Positions 1 through 6,700 of a DNA stretch of 64,000 nucleotides are shown here, piece after piece. Where the stretch lies: assembly GCF_000708885.1 (NCBI RefSeq), contig NZ_JEOE01000015.1:1-64000 (forward strand), in the 5' to 3' direction. How positions within the stretch are numbered: position 1 is the first letter of the stretch; each line of letters starts with the position of its first letter. The translations under genes were made by a program, and so were the position numbers. This DNA comes from Cellulomonas sp. HZM (GTDB taxonomy: Bacteria > Actinomycetota > Actinomycetes > Actinomycetales > Cellulomonadaceae). The notes under the pieces are model-generated. The model searched no databases. It saw only the letters and a list, made by a program, of their open reading frames with translations, and was not told the origin of the DNA.

Positions 1-129
1 CCTCGAGCACCGCGTCCCCGAGCGACGCGAGCCGCTGCAGCGCCGCGCGCGGTGCGTTCACGCCGTCGGGCTTCGACCCGCGCGCGGCGCTGCAGCGGCT
101 CGCGTCGCTCGGGGACGCGGTGCTCGAGG
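1..129. repeat. 52-bp perfect inverted repeat at the window edge
   Basis: Bases 1-52 are the exact reverse complement of 78-129, with a 25-base loop at 53-77. The right arm encodes in-frame protein of the helicase-like gene, so it is the native copy. The left arm continues the frame only by chance. A perfect foldback starting at base 1 is typical of a contig-end artefact, but a real palindrome cannot be excluded. Confidence 0.9.
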
Positions 130-3100
130 ACTTCTCGCTCGCGGAGCGGGTCGTCGTCGGCACGTTCGTCCACCCCGGCCAGGTGCTCGTCGACGACCTC
201 GACCAGCTCGCCGGGACGCTCGACCGGCACGAGGTGGTCGCCGCGCTCGCGGGGGTGCCCGCCGACGAGCTCGCGTCGTCGTCGTCGGCGCAGGTCCAGG
301 CGCGGGTCCCGGCGCAGGTCCAGGGAGACCGCGACCCCGCGCGCGAGCGCGGCGCCGGCGACCTCGACCCGGCCCAGCAGCACGTGCTGGACGCCGTCGC
401 GGCGGGTGGGCACCTGTTCGTCGACGCGCCCACGGGCGCCGACGTGACGGGCACGCTCGCGGCCGTCGTCGCCGACGCCGCGGCCGAGGGCCGCACCGTG
501 CTGTACGTGCCGGGTCACCGCCGCTCGGCCGTCGCGCTCGGGGAGCGGCTGACCGCGCTCGGCCTCGGTGACCTCCTGCTCGACGTCGCACCCGACGCCG
601 CCTGGCGCACGATCGCCGCGCGCCGGCTCCTCGGTGCGATGACGCTCGAGCTGCCGCACATCGACACCGCGGGGCTCGCGGCGCTGCGCTCGGACCTCGT
701 CGCGCACCGCGAGCAGCTGCGCGGGTACGTCGCCGGGCTGCACGCCGAGCGTGCGCCGTGGGGCGTGTCCGCCTACGACGCGCTGCAGCAGCTCGCGCGC
801 CTGACGTCCGCGCGACCGACCCCCCGCACGACCGTGCGGCTGACCGCCGACGTGGCCCGCACCGTGGGGGCGCAGCGCGACGAGCTCGCCTCGCTGCTGC
901 TGCGCGTGGGCGAGCTGGGCGCGTTCCGCGTGCGGCCGTCGGACACGCCCTGGTACGGCGCCGACCTGCGCACGCGCGCGGACGCGGACGTCGCGATGCG
1001 CCGCATCGAGCGACTGCTCGACCAGTCGCTGCCCGTGCTGCTCGAGCGCACCACGCAGGTCGCGCACGAGACCGGGCTGACGCAGGCGACGACCCTGACC
1101 GCGTGGGTCGACCAGCTGCGGATGCTCGACGGCGTGCGCGGTGCGCTCGACGTCTTCCAGCCGCTCGTGTTCGAGCGGACCGCGTCCGACCTCGTCGCCG
1201 CGACCGCGACGCCGCAGTGGCGTGCCGAGCGGGGCATCGAGATGGGCCGTGTGACACGCCGTCGGCTGCGCAAGCAGGCCAAGGACATGGTGCGGCCGGG
1301 ACGCCCCGTCGCGGACCTGCACGCCGCGCTGCTGGACGTCGCCGAGCAGCGGCGCGTGTGGCACGAGCACTGCCCGGGCGGCGGATGGCCGCGCCTGCCC
1401 GAGGGGCTCGAGGTCATCGAGGACGAACTGCGCCAGGTCGTGCAGGACGTCACCGCGCTCGACGAGGTGCTCGCGGGCACGCCCGACGGCGCCGGCCTGA
1501 TGGACCTGTCGATCGTGTCGATCGTCGACCGGCTGGGCCGGCTGCGCGCCGGCAAGGAGGCGCTCGAGAAGCTCCCGGACCGCACGGGGCTGCTGCACCG
1601 GCTGCGCGCGGCGGGCCTGGGCGACCTCGTCGACGACCTCGCCGAGCGGCGCGTCGACCCGGCGCTCGCCGGGACCGAGCTCGACCTGGCGTGGTGGAGC
1701 ACGGTCATCGAGCAGATCCTGGGTCAGGACCCGGCGCTCGCCGGCTACGACGGCGCCACGCTCGGAGCGCTGTCCGCGCGGTACGCGCAGCTCGATCGCG
1801 AGCACGTCGCGCGCCTCGCCGAGCCCGTGCTGGCCGCGACCGTGGGCCACGTGTCGGCCGCGCTGCGCCAGCACCGCGCGCAGGCAGAGGACCTGTTCGC
1901 GGAGATGGTCGAGGAGCGGCTCACGTCGCTGCGCGACACCTTCGCGCGGCACCCGGAGGTCGCACGTCGGCTGCGGCCGGTCGTCGCCGCGAGCCCGATG
2001 CTCGTGCCGCAGGTGCTCCCGCCGTCGCGCACGGTCGACCTCGTCGTGATCGACTCGGCCGCCCACCTGCCGGTCGAGGTGGTGCTCGCGGCCGTCGCGC
2101 GCGGGCGGCAGGTCGTCGTCGTCGGTGACGCCCGTTGCGCGTCGGGCAGCGCGGTGCGGGACCTCGCCGACGTGCTGCCGCGCGTCGCGCTGCTCGCGGG
2201 CGCGTCGCGCCGCGACCCCTACCTCACGGTGTTCCTCGCGCGGCACGGGTACGACGGCGTGCTGTCCGCCATGCCGCTTCCGCAGCAGAAGCCTCTCGTC
2301 GGCCTGCACGTCGTCGACGGCACCGGCATGCCCGACGGCTCCGGGATGGTCGCGACGACGACGGCCGAGGTCGAGCGCGTGCTCGAGCTCGTCATGGACC
2401 ACGTGGTGATGCGGCCCGACGAGTCGCTCGCGGTGGTCACCGTGACCGCGCAGCACGCCGAGGCGGTCCGCGAGGCCGTGCTCGGCGAGGTCCGCGCCAA
2501 CCCCGCGCTGGCCGCGTTCTTCGACGCAGGCCGGGGCGAGCCGTTCGTCGTCACCGACGTCACCAACGTCGCCGGGCTGCGTCGCGACGCCGTCGTGCTG
2601 TCGCTCGGTCTCGGCCGCACGCCGCACCGGCGCGTGCTGCACACCTTCGGCACGCTGTCCGGACCCGGCGGCGACGCGCTGCTGCTCGAGGCGCTGGGCT
2701 CGGTCGCGCGACGGCTCGACGTCGTCGCGTCGTTCGGCGCCGACGACCTCGACCCCGCACGCCTGCGCGGACCCGGCCCGGTGCTGCTGCGCGACCTGCT
2801 GACGTTCGCCGCCGCGCGGTCGGCGGGCTCGACGGACCTGACGCAGCTCCTGCCGGCACCTGCGGCCGACGACGGTCAGGCCGACCCCGGTCCGCGCGGG
2901 ATCGGCGTCGGCGAGATCGCGCCCGAGGGCCGGGTCACCGGTGCGGCCGACGACGCGGCGCCTGCGGGGTCCGACGCCACGGAGCCCGTGGGGGCCGACG
3001 GTCCGCGCGGCGGCTCCGTCGCTGACGAGCCATCGGGCGCGGCGATCCCCACTGACGAGACCGGTGCGAGCACGGATGCCGCGGACGCGCTCCGGGCCGG

Positions 3101-4220
3101 TGCGAGCGACGCCGACCCGACCTCGACGCCCGCGGGCGCGACGGCAGCCGACGCGGACGCTCCCGAGCCCGACCGCCTGCTGCTCGACCTCGCCGAGCGG
3201 CTGTGGCGGCACGGCCTGACCGTCGAGGTGGACTACGGCATCCCCGGCGGGACGCGGATCCCGATGGTCGTCGGCCACCCCGACCTGCCGGACCAGATGC
3301 TCGTCGCGGTGCTGACCGACGACGCCGCGTACGTCGACGAGCCCAGCATCCGCGTCCGCGACCGCCTCGTGGCCGACCGGCTCGAGAGCCTCGGCTGGTC
3401 GGTGCTGCGCGTGTGGTCGGCGGCGGCGTTCCTCGACCCGCAGGCGGAGGTCGACAGGATCCGCCGCCTGGTGCACGCACGCGTCCCGGCCGAGCCGGTG
3501 GCCCGTCCGCGCACGGAGGCCCTCCCGGCCGTGCTCGTGGACCCCGAGACCGACGCCGAGGACCTCGTCGGTCCGTCCCGTGCCACGCCGGCCGATGCGA
3601 CGCCGGCCGATGCGACACCGGCCGATGCGACGCCAGCCGATGCGACGCCGGGCGCTTCGGCCATCGATGCCGCTACGGACGCGGGTGCGCCCGTCGGTGC
3701 CGTGCACGACGACGTGGTGCCGGCGCCGGGTCCGGTGGCACCGGACCTCGACGCCGCGGGTGCGCCACTGCCTGACGCGACCGCACCGGACGAGGCATCC
3801 GTGCGCGAGCCGTCGGCTGAGTCCCCGAACCCGACCTCGACCGAGAACCCGACCTCGACCGAGAACCCGACCTCGACCGAGAACCCGACCCCGACTGCGG
3901 CACCCGAGCCGGTGCCGGCTCCGGACGCCCAGGTTCCCCCGGCCGTCGACGCCACCCCGTCGGGCCAGGTGCGGGCGGTCCAGCTCGCGCTGGCCGTCCC
4001 GACGCGACCGCGCCCGGACGTCCGTCGTGGCCTGCCGATCGGTGCCTACTCCGACGACCAGCTCGACGACCTCGTGTCGTGGCTCCGCTCGGACGGCGAG
4101 GAGCGCTCGCGCGACCAGCTCGCGGCTGCGCTCCGGGCGGAGCTGGGGATCTCGCGCCGGTCGTACCGGGTCGACACCGCGGTGCGAGGCGCCGTCAGCC
4201 GGGGTCTCGCGGGCGACTGA
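3..4220 (+). CDS. Degenerate SF1 helicase with C-terminal Vsr/DUF559-like nuclease domain (5' partial)
   Basis: The frame is open from the left edge, so the true start lies outside the window; coding is trusted from about base 51, and the first candidate start is GTG at 120 (1366 residues, used for numbering). The layout matches large actinobacterial helicases that end in a MTES_1575/DUF559-type nuclease fold. The helicase motifs are eroded. The Walker A position (about 101-113) reads DAPTGADVTGT with no GKT, Walker B (about 642) reads VVIDSAAHL without Glu, the next motif is GDARC rather than GDPxQ, and the final arginine motif is lost. The nuclease-like segment (about 1019-1122) keeps the RDRLVADRLESLGWSVLRVW core. 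Two low-complexity repeat linkers follow, then a small helical C-terminal domain (about 1306-1360) seen in this family. I infer a folded pseudo-ATPase with a possible nuclease or DNA-binding role. The product's job is unknown. Confidence 0.75.
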   Translation, partial: SSTASPSDASRCSAARGAFTPSGFDPRAALQRLASLGDAVLEDFSLAERVVVGTFVHPGQVLVDDLDQLAGTLDRHEVVAALAGVPADELASSSSAQVQARVPAQVQGDRDPARERGAGDLDPAQQHVLDAVAAGGHLFVDAPTGADVTGTLAAVVADAAAEGRTVLYVPGHRRSAVALGERLTALGLGDLLLDVAPDAAWRTIAARRLLGAMTLELPHIDTAGLAALRSDLVAHREQLRGYVAGLHAERAPWGVSAYDALQQLARLTSARPTPRTTVRLTADVARTVGAQRDELASLLLRVGELGAFRVRPSDTPWYGADLRTRADADVAMRRIERLLDQSLPVLLERTTQVAHETGLTQATTLTAWVDQLRMLDGVRGALDVFQPLVFERTASDLVAATATPQWRAERGIEMGRVTRRRLRKQAKDMVRPGRPVADLHAALLDVAEQRRVWHEHCPGGGWPRLPEGLEVIEDELRQVVQDVTALDEVLAGTPDGAGLMDLSIVSIVDRLGRLRAGKEALEKLPDRTGLLHRLRAAGLGDLVDDLAERRVDPALAGTELDLAWWSTVIEQILGQDPALAGYDGATLGALSARYAQLDREHVARLAEPVLAATVGHVSAALRQHRAQAEDLFAEMVEERLTSLRDTFARHPEVARRLRPVVAASPMLVPQVLPPSRTVDLVVIDSAAHLPVEVVLAAVARGRQVVVVGDARCASGSAVRDLADVLPRVALLAGASRRDPYLTVFLARHGYDGVLSAMPLPQQKPLVGLHVVDGTGMPDGSGMVATTTAEVERVLELVMDHVVMRPDESLAVVTVTAQHAEAVREAVLGEVRANPALAAFFDAGRGEPFVVTDVTNVAGLRRDAVVLSLGLGRTPHRRVLHTFGTLSGPGGDALLLEALGSVARRLDVVASFGADDLDPARLRGPGPVLLRDLLTFAAARSAGSTDLTQLLPAPAADDGQADPGPRGIGVGEIAPEGRVTGAADDAAPAGSDATEPVGADGPRGGSVADEPSGAAIPTDETGASTDAADALRAGASDADPTSTPAGATAADADAPEPDRLLLDLAERLWRHGLTVEVDYGIPGGTRIPMVVGHPDLPDQMLVAVLTDDAAYVDEPSIRVRDRLVADRLESLGWSVLRVWSAAAFLDPQAEVDRIRRLVHARVPAEPVARPRTEALPAVLVDPETDAEDLVGPSRATPADATPADATPADATPADATPGASAIDAATDAGAPVGAVHDDVVPAPGPVAPDLDAAGAPLPDATAPDEASVREPSAESPNPTSTENPTSTENPTSTENPTPTAAPEPVPAPDAQVPPAVDATPSGQVRAVQLALAVPTRPRPDVRRGLPIGAYSDDQLDDLVSWLRSDGEERSRDQLAAALRAELGISRRSYRVDTAVRGAVSRGLAGD
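3591..3650 (+). repeat. 15-bp tandem repeat, four copies, in the helicase-like gene
   Basis: Four consecutive units of GCCGATGCGACGCCG, with single-base differences, encode (ADATP)n in the disordered linker after the nuclease-like domain. The unit length is a multiple of three, so copy-number change keeps the frame. Confidence 0.9.
3828..3893 (+). repeat. 18-bp tandem repeat, about 3.6 copies, in the helicase-like gene
   Basis: Units of AACCCGACCTCGACCGAG encode (NPTSTE)n. The tract lies between the nuclease-like domain and the C-terminal helical domain and is frame-neutral. Confidence 0.9.
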
Positions 4221-4281
4221 CGCGTCGCGGGCTCCCCGCGTCGCCACGACTGCATGCGGGCGCCGGTGAGATCATCGTCGG

Positions 4282-4611
4282 GTGACCGGTCCTGAACGTC
4301 CCCGCCGTCGCCGCGTGGTCCGGCCGGCCGGCACCGTGGGTGCCGTCGCGGACTCGGCGCTCGTGTCGGTGCACCCGGCGTTCCCGCCGACGGGCACCAC
4401 GCCAGCAGGCTCCGCGCCCACGGTCACGGCACCCACAGGCACCTCGCCGACGACCGACCCTCCGGCGCGTACCCCTCGCACCGGCGGCAGCCCGGGAGAC
4501 GATCCTGCGACGGCCCGGCGCAGCCAGGACGACTCCGACATCGGCTGGGGAGGGCGCGCCGACGACGGCAACGACGCACGCCTCCGGTCGGACAAGCCGC
4601 CGCACTGGTGA
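4282..4611 (+). CDS. Small disordered protein with conserved C-terminal tail
   Basis: This 109-residue protein starts at GTG, 61 bases after the helicase-like gene. The N-terminal two thirds are basic then Pro/Thr/Gly-rich and look disordered. The C-terminus (DSDIGWGG, then RLRSDKPPHW at the very end) resembles a tail I recall from short unannotated actinobacterial proteins, where a GWGE/GWGG motif precedes a terminal PPHW. That resemblance is the main reason to accept it as real. No function is known to me. It converges with mscL, whose stop is 64 bases away. Confidence 0.6.
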   Translation: MTGPERPRRRRVVRPAGTVGAVADSALVSVHPAFPPTGTTPAGSAPTVTAPTGTSPTTDPPARTPRTGGSPGDDPATARRSQDDSDIGWGGRADDGNDARLRSDKPPHW

Positions 4612-4675
4612 GAGCCGGTCGTCGGGCAGCCGTGCAGGCCCCTGCATGACCGTCGGGGCTGCGGGACGCCCGATC

Positions 4676-5278
4676 TCAGGCGGTGGGCGGCTGCGGCGGG
4701 ATGCTCGGCGGCAGGTCGCCACGCCCCGGCTCGGCGGTGCCCGGTGCGATGCCCGGTGCAGTCGCCCCGGGCGCGGACGACAGGCCCGTGTCGTTCGCGG
4801 TGGCCGGGTTGGGCCGCTGCGCGAGCAGGTCGCGGATCTCCTGCAGCAGCAGGATGTCCTCGGCCGGCGCGGCGGGCTCGTCCACCTGGCCCTTCTTGCG
4901 GCGTGCCGCGAGCGCGTTCATCGGCAGCACGATGACGAAGTAGATCGCCGCCGCGGTGATGACGAAGGTCAGCCCCGCCTGCAGGATCGCGCCGACCTTG
5001 ATGGGCGCGATCGGGTGCTCGGTCGTCGACGTCTGCCACGAGTAGGGGCCGATGTCCCAGACGTCGGTGAGGTCCTGCGCGCCGAAGATCCAGCCGACGA
5101 GCGGGCTGATGAAGCTGTCGACGATCGCCTTGACGACCGCACCGAACGCCGCGCCGATGACCACACCGACCGCGAGCTCGACGACGCTCCCGCGTGAGAT
5201 GAACTCCTTGAACCCGTTGAGGACCTTGCCGACCCCGCTGAGCCGTTCCCCGACCGCGTCTGTCACGTTGTGCGTCAC
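4676..5278 (-). CDS. mscL: Large-conductance mechanosensitive channel MscL
   Basis: MscL is a homopentameric inner-membrane channel that opens under membrane tension to release solutes on hypo-osmotic shock. The protein is 200 residues, longer than the usual 130-150. The N-terminal amphipathic helix and TM1 are clear (NGFKEFISRGSVVELAVGVV, about 22-41), followed by a periplasmic loop and TM2 (about 90-115) ending in the charged ARRKKGQ cluster. The C-terminal helix EDILLLQEIRDLLAQ is conserved. An extra tail of about 45 Pro/Gly/Ala-rich residues follows, probably disordered. GTG at 5278 is used; a start a few codons downstream is possible. The gene runs in the same direction as the SAF-domain gene upstream, with a 57-base gap. 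Confidence 0.95.
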   Translation of the reverse strand: MTHNVTDAVGERLSGVGKVLNGFKEFISRGSVVELAVGVVIGAAFGAVVKAIVDSFISPLVGWIFGAQDLTDVWDIGPYSWQTSTTEHPIAPIKVGAILQAGLTFVITAAAIYFVIVLPMNALAARRKKGQVDEPAAPAEDILLLQEIRDLLAQRPNPATANDTGLSSAPGATAPGIAPGTAEPGRGDLPPSIPPQPPTA

Positions 5279-5335
5279 GCCAAGCTCCCCGGATGTCGTG
5301 CGTATCGTCGGACCGCTCCTCGTCGAGCACGTCGA

Positions 5336-6010
5336 TCATGGCACGACCACCGCGGACAGCATCCCGAGCGCGGCCGCTCCGGCCAGGTCGGAGGCCTCGT
5401 CGGGCGAGACCGCGACCAGCACGGGCGTGGAGTCGTCGCCCTCGCCGACCCCGAGCGCGGTGTGCGTACCGGCGGTCCGGGGCGTCGGGAGGACCAGCGC
5501 ACGTCGGGCGACGACGTGCCCCTGCCCGCTGTCGCCGGACGCCGCGACGACGTCGATGCGGACCCCGGGCGCGAGCCAGGACGCGACGGTCGCGTCGGCC
5601 AGGCGGACCGCCGCGACCACCGTGCCCTCGGGGCCGGACAGGTCACGCGACGCGAGCACGCCGGGCACGACGGGTGTGCCGGGCGTCAGCGGGACGGCGG
5701 TGGTCCGGCCGACGACGGCATCGGTCGACGCGCGCGCGTCGTCGGGCACCAGCGGCACCGGCACGCGGGCGATCCGGACGTCGCCCGTCGCGATCGCGTG
5801 CCCGGCCTCCAACGACCTCGTCGCGACGACGACGGGCGAGGTGCGCGGTGGTGGAGGGGCGAGCGAGCGTGCGACGAGCGACACCGCGATCCCGACGAGC
5901 ACGGCTGCGACGACGAACCTCGCCCGCCACGCGACGCGACGTGCGAGCAGCCCCGCGGGCAGGGGACGCCGTCCCAGTGGTGGGGGACCGGTGGCCGCTC
6001 GTCTGCTCAT
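5336..6010 (-). CDS. SAF-domain membrane protein (CpaB/RcpC-like)
   Basis: This 224-residue protein has an N-terminal basic stretch, one TM helix (about 30-50, FVVAAVLVGIAVSLVARSLA) and then a SAF/CpaB-type domain: VVVATRSLEAGHAIATGDVR (about 60-79), followed by the typical segment on switching to a default value and option setting (TAVPLTPGTPVVPGVLAS). SAF domains occur in CpaB, a periplasmic component of Flp/Tad pilus assembly, and in flagellar FlgA. No other tad/cpa gene is in the window, so it may act alone or with a remote pilus locus. The start is ATG at 6010. Function beyond an extracytoplasmic SAF protein is inference. Confidence 0.8.
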   Translation of the reverse strand: MSRRAATGPPPLGRRPLPAGLLARRVAWRARFVVAAVLVGIAVSLVARSLAPPPPRTSPVVVATRSLEAGHAIATGDVRIARVPVPLVPDDARASTDAVVGRTTAVPLTPGTPVVPGVLASRDLSGPEGTVVAAVRLADATVASWLAPGVRIDVVAASGDSGQGHVVARRALVLPTPRTAGTHTALGVGEGDDSTPVLVAVSPDEASDLAGAAALGMLSAVVVP

Positions 6011-6150
6011 GCCCGGACGCTAGGCAGGCGCGTCCGGGACCGGCCGCGGTCGGAGGTCGGGGTGTGGACGGCCCATGTGCCCCGGCGGGCCTGTGGACGG
6101 TTCGACGCCGGCTGACGACGCTCAGGGCCGGGTCGCCTGCCGTCAGCGCG

Positions 6151-6214
6151 GCGGCGACCGCCAGGCAGCGGCGGCCGCCGGACCGCGGCGACCGTCAGGC
6201 AGCAGCGGCCGTCA
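6151..6214. repeat. 34-bp-period direct repeat at the FmdB stop codon
   Basis: A near-identical unit (GCGGCGACCGYCAGGCAGCR and a few bases more) occurs at 6151 and again at 6185. The second copy ends on the FmdB/Ruc stop codon (6212-6214, minus strand). It belongs with the other stop-anchored repeats in this window. Confidence 0.75.
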
Positions 6215-6553
6215 GGCGGAGGTGGTCGACGAGCTGCCCGATGCCGACGAGGCGGCGGGCGCTGCACCCGTCGACGCACCCGTCGACGCGGTGGAGGACG
6301 AGGACGACGAGGCCGAGGACGAGTCGGACGACGACGAACCCGGGGACGCCGCCGCCGGCACCGACGACGACTTCCCCGACCGCGCGTCGTTCCGGTAGAA
6401 CCCGGACCCCTTGAACACGACGCCCACGGACGAGAACACCTTGCGCAGGCGCCCGTCGCACTCGGGGCACACCGTCAGCGAGTCGTCGGTGAACGACTGC
6501 TGGATGTCGAAGGCGTGGCCGCACACCGTGCAGGCGTAGGAGTAGGTGGGCAC
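6212..6553 (-). CDS. FmdB-family zinc-ribbon protein, Ruc-like chaperone
   Basis: The protein is 113 residues from GTG at 6553. It opens PTYSYACTVCGHAFD and has a second pair CPECDG, giving the four-cysteine FmdB zinc ribbon (about 1-45). A Ser/Ala/Thr-rich disordered tail fills the C-terminal half. The M. tuberculosis protein in the same neighbourhood, Rv0991c (Ruc), is a redox-regulated holdase-type chaperone with this architecture, so a cysteine-switched chaperone role is likely here. A CIRCE-type operator lies 21-47 bases upstream of the start (6574-6600), which places the gene under HrcA heat-shock repression. It is divergent from the penicillin acylase gene. Confidence 0.85.
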   Translation of the reverse strand: MPTYSYACTVCGHAFDIQQSFTDDSLTVCPECDGRLRKVFSSVGVVFKGSGFYRNDARSGKSSSVPAAASPGSSSSDSSSASSSSSSTASTGASTGAAPAASSASGSSSTTSA

Positions 6554-6573
6554 TGGGGTTCTCCCGGGGAAGG

Positions 6574-6600
6574 CTGGCACTCGTCGGATCCGAGTGCCAA
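6574..6600. promoter_or_regulatory. CIRCE operator (HrcA-binding site)
   Basis: The palindrome is CTGGCACTC, nine bases, GAGTGCCAA. This is the CIRCE architecture (TTAGCACTC-N9-GAGTGCTAA) in its GC-shifted actinobacterial form, with the exact nine-base spacer. On the minus strand a TTAGCAT sequence abuts it, so the site would overlap the FmdB promoter or early transcript. Confidence 0.85.
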
Positions 6601-6700
6601 TGCTAACGGTCCGGCAACGGTCGGCATTCCGCACGTGCACGGCACGCGTCGCGCGTACGGAGCGCGCCCGACGCACGCGGGACGAACTACCCTCGGCAAC

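Noticed and set aside
58..1257. 399-codon minus-strand frame opposite the helicase-like gene
   Set aside because: It is Arg/Ala/Gly-rich without recognisable motifs and shadows a clear coding frame.
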